From an uncultured beta proteobacterium (lineage in GTDB: Bacteria > Pseudomonadota > Gammaproteobacteria > Burkholderiales > Burkholderiaceae_C): a stretch of 64,000 nt of DNA. Numbering within the stretch: position 1 is the stretch's first letter; each line of letters begins with the position of its first letter. Of the stretch, positions 40,468-48,919 are shown in pieces. The stretch spans positions 62,001-126,000 of the forward strand of contig CAISLN010000128.1 in assembly GCA_903886275.1 (NCBI GenBank), read 5' to 3'. Below the pieces are notes generated by a model. The model was not told the origin of the DNA and made no database searches. It saw nothing but the letters and a program-made list of their open reading frames with translations. A program made the translations under genes and the position numbers.

Positions 40468-42270
40468 ATGAACCAGCTGTACAGGCGACTGTTCTACCTT
40501 GCCAAGGCGTTGGGTGTCCTGCTGCTTTTGTGCTGGCTTGGCGCAGCACCAGTCCAGGCCAAAGAGGTGGTCATCGGTGTTTTTGCCTACCAAGGCGAAC
40601 AGGCCTCAAGCGCTGACTGGTTGCCGGTTTTGTCCTACCTGAACCATGCCTTGCCAGGCCAGCGATTTCGTCTGGACAACCTGGATGCCGAGGGCTTGCG
40701 TACGGCGATTGCCGAGCAGCGGGTGGACCTGGTCATCACCAATCCGGGTTACTACGTGGCCATGGAATACGAATTTGGCCTGAGCCGCCTTGCCACCTTG
40801 TCGTCCCCGCTTTCACTGTCCCCCGCCAGGGCGATTGGCTCGGCCGTCATTGTGCGGGCCGATCGCAGTGACCTGCAGGTCCTGTCGGATCTGGCCGGCA
40901 AGCGGCTCGCGGCGGTTGCGCCCCAAGCCTTTGGAGGCTATTTGGTGGTGGCGCGCGAGTTGATGCACCAGGGCATTGATCCGGCAAGCGACCTCAAGGA
41001 ACTTCGCTTCCTGGGCTTGCCCATGACCCCTATCATCGAGGCCGTTCAAAGCGGGGCGGTGGATGCGGGTGTGGTTCGCACCTGCCTGTTGGAGCAACTG
41101 GCAGGCCAGGGTGAATTGCGCCTGGCGGATTTTCGCGTGCTGTCGCCGCGCCAGGAGGACGGATTTCTCTGTGCCCTCTCGACGCCGCTCTACCCCGACT
41201 GGCCGATTGCCGTGACCCGCGCCACTGATCGCGCATTGGCCAAACAGGTAGCGCAGGCGCTGCTGAACATGCCAGAAACCGCAGGCGGCTTGAGCTGGTC
41301 CGTGCCAGCCGATTACCAACCGGTGCACGAGCTGTACCGCGAACTTCGCCTCGCACCCTACGCCTATCTGCGGGCGAATACGCCGCAGGCCTTGCTGCGC
41401 CGCTATTGGCCCTGGTTGCTGGGCCTTTTGCTGCTGCTGGTGGCTTGGGGGATTCACACAGTTCGGGTGGACCATTTGGTACAACGCCGCACGGCGCAAT
41501 TGCGCGACTCGCTCACTGCGCGTGACACCGCCGAGGCGCAAATGCGCGGCCACCAGGAGCAGATGGACCACCTGTCGCGCCTGTCCATCCTGGGCGAACT
41601 CTCTGGCAACCTGGCGCATGAAATCAACCAGCCGCTGACCACCATCGGCAATTACGCGCGCAGTGTGCTGCGCCGCCAGGCCGATGGCCGCTTGAGCGCT
41701 GAGGCCGTGCTGGAGGCTTGCACCGAAATTGACAACGAGGCACAACGCGCCAGCGCCATCGTGCGGCGCATTCGCCACTTTGCCCGCAAGCGCCCGGCAG
41801 TGCGTGACGCCGTGGATGTGGGCTTGATCGCGGCCGAGGCAAGGCGTTTGGTGCTGGGCCTGCTGATGCATCCGCCCGCCATTGCCATTGAAGACCAGTC
41901 CCCTGTGCAATGCGAGGTGATGGCCGATGGACCCCAGATCCAGCAGGTCTTGCTCAACCTGCTGAAAAATGCCATGGATGCCGGGCGCGATTTGCCGCCG
42001 CAGCGGCAGGGCATTGTGCTGCGCCTGGAAAGCGCGGACAAGCGCCTGCTGGTGCATGTCATAGACCAGGGCTGCGGCCTTAGCAGCAGCGACCTGGGCC
42101 ACTTGTTTGAACCCTTTTTCACCACCAAGGCAGACGGCCTGGGACTGGGCTTGCCGATTTGCAAAACCATCATCGAAGCGCATGGCGGGCGCCTGTGGGC
42201 CGAGTTGAACCCTCAGGGCCCGGGCATGCGTTTTTCCTTTTCACTTCCCTGCCATGCCACCACTGCCTGA
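40468..42270 (+). CDS. TtrS-like sensor histidine kinase
   Basis: This is a 600-residue membrane kinase. A signal anchor (residues 1-31) precedes a periplasmic PhnD/phosphonate-binding-like domain (33-300, with VDLVITNPGYYVAMEYE), a transmembrane helix (313-330), a HisKA domain with His384 in NLAHEINQPLTTIGNYARS, and a HATPase domain with N, G1 and G2 boxes. This architecture is that of TtrS, the tetrathionate sensor. The next gene, a TtrR-like regulator, overlaps it by 17 bases. The neighbouring pentaheme gene contains a TsdA domain that interconverts thiosulfate and tetrathionate, which supports this ligand. The ligand is still inferred. Confidence 0.8.
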   Translation: MNQLYRRLFYLAKALGVLLLLCWLGAAPVQAKEVVIGVFAYQGEQASSADWLPVLSYLNHALPGQRFRLDNLDAEGLRTAIAEQRVDLVITNPGYYVAMEYEFGLSRLATLSSPLSLSPARAIGSAVIVRADRSDLQVLSDLAGKRLAAVAPQAFGGYLVVARELMHQGIDPASDLKELRFLGLPMTPIIEAVQSGAVDAGVVRTCLLEQLAGQGELRLADFRVLSPRQEDGFLCALSTPLYPDWPIAVTRATDRALAKQVAQALLNMPETAGGLSWSVPADYQPVHELYRELRLAPYAYLRANTPQALLRRYWPWLLGLLLLLVAWGIHTVRVDHLVQRRTAQLRDSLTARDTAEAQMRGHQEQMDHLSRLSILGELSGNLAHEINQPLTTIGNYARSVLRRQADGRLSAEAVLEACTEIDNEAQRASAIVRRIRHFARKRPAVRDAVDVGLIAAEARRLVLGLLMHPPAIAIEDQSPVQCEVMADGPQIQQVLLNLLKNAMDAGRDLPPQRQGIVLRLESADKRLLVHVIDQGCGLSSSDLGHLFEPFFTTKADGLGLGLPICKTIIEAHGGRLWAELNPQGPGMRFSFSLPCHATTA

Positions 42271-42895
42271 ACCCCCCATCGTCTATGTCGTCGATGACGA
42301 CCCGGCCCTGAGTCGCTCCTTGCGTTTTCTGCTGGAGTCGGTCGGCTGGGAGGTTCAGTTGTTCGCCTCAGCGGCCGCATTTTTACCGCTGGCCAAGGTG
42401 CTGACGCGGCCCTGCTGCCTCTTGCTCGACATCCGCATGCCTGGCATGAGCGGGCTGGAACTGCAGCAAATTTTGCAGGAGCAGGACTGTGCGGTGCCGA
42501 TTTTGTTCATGACCGGGCATGCGGATGTTTCCATGGCGGTGCAGGCCATGAAATCTGGCGCCTGCGATTTTCTTGAAAAGCCGTTTAACGACCAGAAGGT
42601 GCTCGATGCAGTGGCCGCCGCTGTGCGCCTGTGCGCGGGCATGCTGGAGGAGGCGCAGCGCCGTGCCACTGCGCAAAAGGTGCTGACCACCCTGTCTGCG
42701 CGCGAGGGGGAGGTGGCCCGCCTGGTGGCCTTGGGCCGGCCCAACAAGCTGATCGCCAGCGCGCTGGAGATCAGCGAAAAGACGGTCCATATCCACCGCC
42801 AGCATGTGATGGAAAAGACCTGTCTTTCATCGGCCGCCGAGCTGGCCCGCTTGATGCTGCGGGCCGATCCGGACGCGTTTGATGAGCCCCTTTAG
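42254..42895 (+). CDS. TtrR-like response regulator (FixJ/LuxR type)
   Basis: This 213-residue regulator has a receiver domain (Asp14-16 acidic cluster, phosphoacceptor Asp60 in LLLDIRMPGMSG, Thr87, Lys109) and a C-terminal LuxR-type helix-turn-helix (LSAREGEVARLVALGRPNKLIASALEISEKTVHIHRQ). It is translationally coupled to the kinase gene. Its stop codon overlaps the stop of the convergent pentaheme cytochrome gene, so the pair and its likely target are back to back. Confidence 0.85.
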   Translation: MPPLPEPPIVYVVDDDPALSRSLRFLLESVGWEVQLFASAAAFLPLAKVLTRPCCLLLDIRMPGMSGLELQQILQEQDCAVPILFMTGHADVSMAVQAMKSGACDFLEKPFNDQKVLDAVAAAVRLCAGMLEEAQRRATAQKVLTTLSAREGEVARLVALGRPNKLIASALEISEKTVHIHRQHVMEKTCLSSAAELARLMLRADPDAFDEPL

Positions 42896-44922
42896 TAGCG
42901 TGCGTCTGCTGGCTTGCCACCCTTGGGCCAGTCCTTGGCCTTTTCCGCAAAGTCCGGGCGTGGCATGTGGCTGAAGTATTCCGCCACATCGAGCGCATCC
43001 TGGTCTTTCAGATTGCCCTGTGCCAGCGGAAACTTCTGCCCATGGCCCATCACCATATTGGCCTTGACAAAGGCGGCTGCGGTGTAGGTCCTGGCCATGC
43101 CGGCACCGATGTTGAAGGACTGCTCGCCCCACAGGGGTGGGAAGGCGGTGCTGCCATCGGCCTGCTTCAAGCCCTGTCCATCGGCTGCGTGGCAGACGGC
43201 GCATTGCTCCGTGTAGATCTGTTTGCCGTTGACCGGGTTGGCCACCAGCTTGGCATCGACCTTTTCGGTGCCACGGCCTGGCACCTTGTCGCCCATCTTG
43301 GTGCTGCCCTTCATCCAGTCGGTGTAGGCCACCATGGCCTTGAGTTCGGCCGAGTCGCGGGCCAGCGGCTTGCCGTTCATGGAGCGCTTGAAGCAACCGT
43401 TGATGCGGTCTTCCAGATCAATCACCCGCCCCGCACGCGGTGCCTCCGATGGAAAGAAGGCCGAGATACCGACAAACGGAGAACCCTTGGCCACGGTGCC
43501 GCCGTTGAGGTGGCAACTCGAACAGTTCAGGGCGTTGCCCACATGGCCGGGCAGCAGGTCTTTGGTTTGCGTCATCAGGCGCATGCCCAGGATCAGCTGG
43601 TCGGCATTGGCCTGGTCCAGCAGGGCCGAAAAGCGCGGCGTGACAAACTGGGATGGCTCGGCCGGTTTGAGCTTGAGTTCTTCGCGAATCTTGCGTACCT
43701 GGTCGGTGCTGACGGCCTCGCCCTGGTTGCCCCACTGGGTGCGCACAAAGCTGGTGATCTCGGCAATTTCGCGGTCTTCCAGGCTGCTATAGCCCGGCAT
43801 GCCAAAGGCGCGCGGCGAACTCTGGGTGGCTGCCGATTGCCAGCCGCTCAGGGCAATGTGGATGACCGATGTGGCGTCCTTGGCCTGCACACTGGTGTTG
43901 AGCGCCAGTGGCGGGAAGATGTCGCCCACGCCACGGCCGTCGCGGCGGTGGCAGGTGGAGCAAAACTGCACATAGCCCAGGCCGCCGCGGGTTTTGTACA
44001 GGTCCTGCGCGCTGGCCTGTAGTGCCGCGACGGGTGGCTTGCGGGCGGGGGCTTCTGAGGGCAGGGCCTTCAGGTATTCGGCCAGGGCTGTCAGGTCGGC
44101 ATCGGTGAAGTGCTGGGTGCTGTGCTGTATCACCTCGGTCATGCTGCCCGATGCAGCGCCGAAACTGTTGCGCCCGGTTTTCAGGAAGCGCACGGTCTCG
44201 GGTACGCTCCACAGGTCGCGCAGGTTGGCGGCATGCCAGACATCGAAGGTATAGCCCGACAGGTACTGCGTCCCACCGCTGCCGGCGTCACCCATCGCCT
44301 TCTCTTGAAAGCCCAGTCCGCGCGGCGTGTGGCAAGAGCCGCAGTGGCCCAGGCCTTGGGCGATGTAGGCGCCGCGGTTCCAGTTGGCGGACTGGGTGGT
44401 GTCGCTCTGAAACAAGCCGTCGCTCAGGAATGCGGCCTTCCACAGGCTCAAGCCCCAGCGCATGCTAAAGGGCCAATGCATGTCGCTGGGCCGGTTGGCC
44501 TGCACCACCGGCGCCACGCCCTGCTGCAAGTAGGCAAACAGAGCCTGCATGTCATCGACCGTGAGCTTGGCGTAGGACGGAAACGGCATGGCCGGGTAGA
44601 GGTTGTGGCCATCGGCCGCCACGCCCTTGCGCATGGCCTGGTCAAAATCGGCGAAGCGGTAGGCGCCTATGCCGGTCTTGGCGTCGGGCGTGATGTTGGT
44701 CGAGTAAATCGTGCCAAAGGGCGTGTTCAGCGCCAAGCCACCCGCCATGGGCTTGCCGCCGGCAACACTGTGGCAGGCCACACAATCTCCCAGGCGCGCG
44801 ACATATTCGCCACGCTGTAATCGTTCGGCCGACGGGTCGGGGGCCGCCAGCGCGCAGCCTGCAGCCAGTAATGCGGCGGGCAAAAAGGCGCGTACCAGGC
44901 GCAGCATTGTTTTATTTTTCAT
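42892..44922 (-). CDS. Pentaheme c-type cytochrome: triheme ADH-type module fused to TsdA-like thiosulfate dehydrogenase
   Basis: This 676-residue exported protein has five CxxCH sites, at 47-51, 194-198, 321-325, 467-471 and 574-578. The first three, with GEYVARLGDCVACHS and GGTQYLSGYTFD wording, form the triheme unit of alcohol/gluconate dehydrogenase cytochromes. The last two form a TsdA module. Cys510 in LEDRINGCFKRSMNG matches the Cys axial ligand of TsdA heme 1, and Met623/625 may ligate heme 2. TsdA enzymes oxidise thiosulfate to tetrathionate or run in reverse. The fusion could pass electrons between the enzyme and the quinone or cytochrome pool in one chain. It has a signal peptide and a possible LAAGC lipobox. 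An inverted repeat lies 81 bases upstream. Confidence 0.85.
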   Translation of the reverse strand: MKNKTMLRLVRAFLPAALLAAGCALAAPDPSAERLQRGEYVARLGDCVACHSVAGGKPMAGGLALNTPFGTIYSTNITPDAKTGIGAYRFADFDQAMRKGVAADGHNLYPAMPFPSYAKLTVDDMQALFAYLQQGVAPVVQANRPSDMHWPFSMRWGLSLWKAAFLSDGLFQSDTTQSANWNRGAYIAQGLGHCGSCHTPRGLGFQEKAMGDAGSGGTQYLSGYTFDVWHAANLRDLWSVPETVRFLKTGRNSFGAASGSMTEVIQHSTQHFTDADLTALAEYLKALPSEAPARKPPVAALQASAQDLYKTRGGLGYVQFCSTCHRRDGRGVGDIFPPLALNTSVQAKDATSVIHIALSGWQSAATQSSPRAFGMPGYSSLEDREIAEITSFVRTQWGNQGEAVSTDQVRKIREELKLKPAEPSQFVTPRFSALLDQANADQLILGMRLMTQTKDLLPGHVGNALNCSSCHLNGGTVAKGSPFVGISAFFPSEAPRAGRVIDLEDRINGCFKRSMNGKPLARDSAELKAMVAYTDWMKGSTKMGDKVPGRGTEKVDAKLVANPVNGKQIYTEQCAVCHAADGQGLKQADGSTAFPPLWGEQSFNIGAGMARTYTAAAFVKANMVMGHGQKFPLAQGNLKDQDALDVAEYFSHMPRPDFAEKAKDWPKGGKPADARY

Positions 44923-45003
44923 GACGCTTCTCTTTAAAAGACAAGCGCCCAGCCTATGCGCAATGGCCCCATAGCGAAATTGGAAGATCTGCCCATGGGA
45001 CTA

Positions 45004-45015
45004 GGGAATTTTCCC
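45004..45015. promoter_or_regulatory. Inverted repeat GGGAA-N2-TTCCC upstream of the pentaheme gene
   Basis: GGGAA and TTCCC are separated by TT, and the arms extend outward by TA on both sides. It lies 81 bases before the pentaheme cytochrome start. It resembles the sites upstream of tlpA (50917) and dsbD (55093), which have 3-base spacers. Confidence 0.5.
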
Positions 45016-45038
45016 TATGTTGCTTGCCACACGCGCAC

Positions 45039-45070
45039 AAAAAAGCCCGCTTGCTCAAGCGGGCTTTTTT
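45039..45070 (-). terminator. Intrinsic terminator of the tlpA-cytochrome operon
   Basis: A perfect AAAAAAGCCCGCTTG / CAAGCGGGCTTTTTT inverted repeat with a short loop lies 14 bases past the last gene of the operon. It separates the operon from the pentaheme gene downstream. Confidence 0.88.
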
Positions 45071-45084
45071 GGGTTGCGCCGAAC

Positions 45085-46761
45085 TTAGAGGTTCGGTGTG
45101 GTCAGGTAGGCGGCGATGTCGGCCAACTGCTGGGCCGTGTATTTGTTGGCCAAGAGACCCATGCCACCTGTGCCGTTGGTGATGGCGTTGGGGATCATGC
45201 TGGGCGTAGCGCCTGCCAACAAGAGTCGGCTGCCGGCTTGCGATCCGGGCAATCCGTGGCAACTGGCACAAGAGAAGGTCCCGGTGTTGGTGTTGTAAGC
45301 CACCTTGCCTGCGGCAGCGCCAGCCGCAGCGGCAGATGCCACCGTGAAGCTGCTCGTCGCTGGCGCCGCTGCGGCCACACTGGCGTTGCCCGCCTGGCTG
45401 GCCGTGATGGTGCAAGTGCCCGCTGCCACCAGCGTCAGAGCGGCACCATTTACGGTGCAAACCGATGCCGTGCTGGAGGCCAGCGTCACCGCCAGTCCCG
45501 AGGTCGAAGTCGCCACCAGTGCGGCAGGTGCCACGCCCATGGTCTGGTTGCCCGGCGCTGTGAGCGTGATGGTTTGCGGCGTCGGCAGGGCCACCGTTGC
45601 GGCTGCCGCTGCAACCGCAAAGGTGTAGATCACCGGTGTGGCTGAGGCGACCGTGCTGCTACCGGCTTGCGTGGCGGTCAGCGTGCAGGAACCCGCCCCC
45701 ATCAGCGTCAGCGCCATGTTGGTGACGGTGCAAACAGTAGGGGTGCTGGAGGCAATCGTGACCGTCAGTTTCGCGTCGGAGCTGGCAACTAAAGCGAGGG
45801 TGGCTACACCCATTTGCTGATTGCCCGGTGCTGTGAAACTGATGTTTTGTGCCAATAAAACAGGCGTGGTGGGTGTGCCTGCGCCATAGACCAAATAGCT
45901 GGCAATGTCATCGGCTTGCGCGGTTTTGATCGACGCCGACAAGATGCCCATTCCACCCTTGTTTTTGGCAATCGCGTTCAATGTGTTTTGGTAATTCGTG
46001 GCATCCGAGATGCGTGCGCCATGGCAGCTGGCGCAGTTCGCGGCATACAGGCTTTGGCCTGCAACGCTGTTGGTTTTGGCACCGGTGCTGGTGGCAAAGC
46101 CTTTGCTTTGCCCAGCGTAGTTTTCGGTTTCAACTTCGGTCAGATTTTTTCCATTCAGCTTGAGCTTGAGCTTGTCCAGCACATCGTCTTGGTCATCGCC
46201 CTTTTGGCTTCCAACGGTAGGCCTGAACTTGCTGCCAATCAGGTCATCACTGAGATTGGTGGGGTCCACACCCAAAAGGGTCAGCTCCCTTTTGACGTTG
46301 GCAGTCTCGGTGCTGATGCGCTCCTTGGTGTAGCTTTTGACCTTGGCTGCGTCAAATTGGTCGAAGGCATCAGCGGCTGCGCCATTGGAGAGATTGGCCA
46401 CCAGCATGTCGGTCACCGGTGTGATGTTGACATTGCCCGTTGAGCTCACCAGGGAATGCAGTTGTTGCGCTGCGCCTGTTGCATCCTTGTACTCCACCCT
46501 GGCCACGCAGGGCAGGGTGACGCCGCTGACATCGATGCTGAAGCTGCCATCGGTGAGGGTGGACTTGGCCGCAGTGGTGCCGGTGGTGCATTTGAGGGTG
46601 ACGCTGCCGTTGGCAATTGCCAAGCCAGTGGCGGCAATGCCGGTGACGGCTTTGCCGCCGTTCGTGGCGTCGGTGCCGCCCCCACCCCCGCCGCAGGCAG
46701 CAAGGGTGGCAACCGCTGCGGCCCATAGACCGAGGGTGAAGTGGGACTGGGAAAGTTTCAT
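45085..46761 (-). CDS. Diheme c-type cytochrome lipoprotein with two Ig-like repeats
   Basis: This 558-residue lipoprotein (LAAC lipobox, Cys23, then a Gly tract) belongs to no named family I know. An N-terminal carboxypeptidase-like or Big-type domain (about 35-210) is followed by heme site CASCH at 243-247 with a GGMG Met. Two Ig-like repeats of about 80 residues follow (305-385, 395-475), each opening QxIxxTAPGNQxMGVA and holding a Cys pair about 15 apart (344/359, 435/450). A second CASCH at 498-502 with GGMG completes it. It is probably a surface or periplasmic electron carrier. It is a paralog of the preceding gene and the last gene of the operon. Confidence 0.75.
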   Translation of the reverse strand: MKLSQSHFTLGLWAAAVATLAACGGGGGGTDATNGGKAVTGIAATGLAIANGSVTLKCTTGTTAAKSTLTDGSFSIDVSGVTLPCVARVEYKDATGAAQQLHSLVSSTGNVNITPVTDMLVANLSNGAAADAFDQFDAAKVKSYTKERISTETANVKRELTLLGVDPTNLSDDLIGSKFRPTVGSQKGDDQDDVLDKLKLKLNGKNLTEVETENYAGQSKGFATSTGAKTNSVAGQSLYAANCASCHGARISDATNYQNTLNAIAKNKGGMGILSASIKTAQADDIASYLVYGAGTPTTPVLLAQNISFTAPGNQQMGVATLALVASSDAKLTVTIASSTPTVCTVTNMALTLMGAGSCTLTATQAGSSTVASATPVIYTFAVAAAAATVALPTPQTITLTAPGNQTMGVAPAALVATSTSGLAVTLASSTASVCTVNGAALTLVAAGTCTITASQAGNASVAAAAPATSSFTVASAAAAGAAAGKVAYNTNTGTFSCASCHGLPGSQAGSRLLLAGATPSMIPNAITNGTGGMGLLANKYTAQQLADIAAYLTTPNL

Positions 46762-46797
46762 GGAATGACTCCTTTGGTGGCTAGGGAAAAAGTTCGA

Positions 46798-47934
46798 TCA
46801 GAAGCCGGGCGTGGCGAGGTAGGCGCCCAGGTCGGCCAGGTTTTGCGCGCTGTAGTTCATGGCCGACAAACTGCCCATATTGGTGGCGATGCCGGCGACC
46901 GATGTCTTGCCGGTGCTGATGGCGCTGGCGATCACGGCCGGTGCGTTGGCGCCATAGGTAATGATGTTGCGGCTGTAAATAAGTCCGGGCGGTTTTGCGC
47001 CGTGACAGGCAGTGCAAGACGCTGCATACAGCGCAGCGCCTGTGGCAGCCACGCCCACCAGTGGCGCCGCCAGCAGGGTAAATGCGTAAGTGTTGGACAG
47101 CGCCGTGAAGCTGCCGTTGGCCAACTGGCTGGCGTTGAGGGTGCAAGTGCCTGCGGTGATCACCGTGACGCTTCCCCCAGCGGTCGCGCTACAAACTGTG
47201 GGTGTGGTGGTGGCATAGCTGATGGCGCCGGTTGAGTTGGAGGTGACGGCAAAGGTAAATTGCGCCGGTGTGGCCGTTGCGCTGACCGTCAAGCTGCCCG
47301 CTGCTGCAAGCGGTGTGAACGTGGGCGCACCAGCTGCTGCGTTGACGGTGAAGGTGTGGGACACCGCTGCTGCGGGTGCAAAAGAAGCGTTGCCCGCTTG
47401 GCTGGCGCTCACGCTGCAAACCCCCGGTGCGATCAAGGCCAATGTGCTACCGCTGACCGTGCAAACCGTGGGTGTGGTAGACACAAATGCCACCGCCAGG
47501 GTGGACGAAGAAGTCGCCACCAAGGCCGCTGGTGCTGCACCAATGGTTTGGCCGGCCGGCGCTGCGAAGGTGATGGTTTGTGCCGGCAGGTTGGAGACGG
47601 CCCCAAAGGCCAAATAGGTGGCGATGTCATCGGCCTGCGCGGTTTTGATGCTGTCCGCCAAGGTGCCCATGCCGCCCTTGTTGGCTGCAATGGCGTTCAA
47701 GGTGCGTAAATAGCTCACGCCAGCGGGCACATGGGCGCCGTGGCAACTGGCGCAGTTCGCGGCATAAATACCTTGGCCCAGCACACCATTGGTCTTTGCA
47801 CCGGTGCTGGTGCTAAAAGTTGCCGGGCTGCTTTTGCCGTCGTCACCGCCACCACCGCAGGCACCAAGGAGCAGTGCCGCGACCATGGTGGCGCAGAGTT
47901 TGTAAACAGGGGCGTTAGGGAGCGAAAGTTGCAT
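46798..47934 (-). CDS. Diheme c-type cytochrome lipoprotein with Ig-like repeats (paralog)
   Basis: This 378-residue lipoprotein has an LLGAC lipobox (Cys26), heme sites CASCH at 61-65 and CTACH at 307-311, and Ig-like repeats between them (about 118-198 and 205-288) with Cys pairs 158/173 and 248/264. Residues 42-112 are nearly the same as 224-294 of its neighbour (STGAKTN...YAANCASCHGA, KTAQADDIA), so the two arose by duplication, and this copy lacks the N-terminal 180-residue domain. I start it at 47934, where the signal peptide begins. The longer upstream frame is not convincing. Confidence 0.75.
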   Translation of the reverse strand: MQLSLPNAPVYKLCATMVAALLLGACGGGGDDGKSSPATFSTSTGAKTNGVLGQGIYAANCASCHGAHVPAGVSYLRTLNAIAANKGGMGTLADSIKTAQADDIATYLAFGAVSNLPAQTITFAAPAGQTIGAAPAALVATSSSTLAVAFVSTTPTVCTVSGSTLALIAPGVCSVSASQAGNASFAPAAAVSHTFTVNAAAGAPTFTPLAAAGSLTVSATATPAQFTFAVTSNSTGAISYATTTPTVCSATAGGSVTVITAGTCTLNASQLANGSFTALSNTYAFTLLAAPLVGVAATGAALYAASCTACHGAKPPGLIYSRNIITYGANAPAVIASAISTGKTSVAGIATNMGSLSAMNYSAQNLADLGAYLATPGF

Positions 47935-47977
47935 AGGTGTCTTGCGTAAGGGAAGGGGGTTGAGCGAGGGCTTGGCT

Positions 47978-48904
47978 TCAGCCGGGGTGGCTGCGCAGCA
48001 CCTTGGCGTCCTGTTGCACAGCCAGATAGCGCGCGCCTTGGCGGTCCAGCCAGGCCAGGGCATCAGGCCCTTTGAGCATGGCGATGGTGGCAAGCGCGCC
48101 CGCCGTGGTGGTGTTGCTGCTCAGCACGCTGACCGATTGCCAGTGCGTGACCGGCCAGCCGGTATGGGGATGCAGGATGTGGCAATAGCGCCGGCCATCG
48201 GCGATAAAAAAGCGTTCATAGTCGCCACTGGTGGCCAGCCCACCGCGTGCCAGCGCCAGCTGAGCCAGCGCTGCATGGGGTGTAGGGGCATGCGGGCGCG
48301 GGTGTTGGATGTCGATCTGCCAGGGTGCGGCCTTGAGCGCAGGCAGTCCGCGTGCGCCCAGTGCGTGCAGGTCGCCGCCCAGATTGACCAGCGCATGCAC
48401 CACCCCCTGTTTGCGCAGCAAGGCGGCGGCGCAATCGGCTGCGTATTCCTTGCCAAAGCCGCCCATGTCGAGCTCCATGCCGGGGTGCGGCAGGCGCAGG
48501 CGGTTGCCACTGCGCTCCAACTGTTGCCAACCCACTAGGGGCAGCAAGGCCTGCAGTGCGGAGGGCTGGGGCAGGCTGGCTTTTTTAAAGTCCCAGGCCC
48601 GTCGCAGCACGCCCGATGTGATGTCAAACAGGCCATCGCTTTGCAGCCACAGGGCGTGGGCAAAGTCCAGCAAGCCGCTGGTTTCAGCATCCACCTCTAG
48701 CGCCTGCATTCCTGCGCTTTGGTTGATGCGGCTGATGATGCTGCCTGCGCTGTAGCGCGAGAACTTTTTCTCAATGCGCCTGACCTCTTTGATCGCCAAA
48801 GCGGCCGCCTGGCGCAGGACGCGCTCATCTTGGCCATCCATCTGCAGGCTGCAGGGGCAGGCCATCGCAGTGAAGTCAAAACGCAGGGTGCGCCAGCGGC
48901 TCAT
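47978..48904 (-). CDS. apbE: ApbE-family FAD:protein FMN transferase, no signal peptide
   Basis: ApbE proteins attach FMN to Ser/Thr of target proteins. The 308-residue product has FTAMACPCSL near the start, SRYSAGSIISRIN, DMGGFGKEYAAD (146-157), TSGDYERFF (226-233) and HILHPHTGW. The usual TADALAT metal-ligand motif reads TAGALAT here (Gly269 in place of Asp), as in some ApbE subgroups. There is no signal peptide, and the upstream gene ends 15 bases before, so none can be recovered. Its target is unknown. No FMN-binding domain protein is coded nearby. Confidence 0.85.
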   Translation of the reverse strand: MSRWRTLRFDFTAMACPCSLQMDGQDERVLRQAAALAIKEVRRIEKKFSRYSAGSIISRINQSAGMQALEVDAETSGLLDFAHALWLQSDGLFDITSGVLRRAWDFKKASLPQPSALQALLPLVGWQQLERSGNRLRLPHPGMELDMGGFGKEYAADCAAALLRKQGVVHALVNLGGDLHALGARGLPALKAAPWQIDIQHPRPHAPTPHAALAQLALARGGLATSGDYERFFIADGRRYCHILHPHTGWPVTHWQSVSVLSSNTTTAGALATIAMLKGPDALAWLDRQGARYLAVQQDAKVLRSHPG

Positions 48905-48919
48905 GGTGGGCTTTGTGCG

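Noticed and set aside
42892..44922. Assignment of the pentaheme protein as an alcohol dehydrogenase subunit only
   Set aside because: The first three hemes fit, but the last two with the Cys510 ligand and the RINGCFKRSMNG segment are TsdA-like, so the name would miss half the protein.
46784..46798. Possible fourth GGGAA site before the second cytochrome gene
   Set aside because: Only one arm (GGGAA) is present and the other reads GTTCG. It also lies within the operon.
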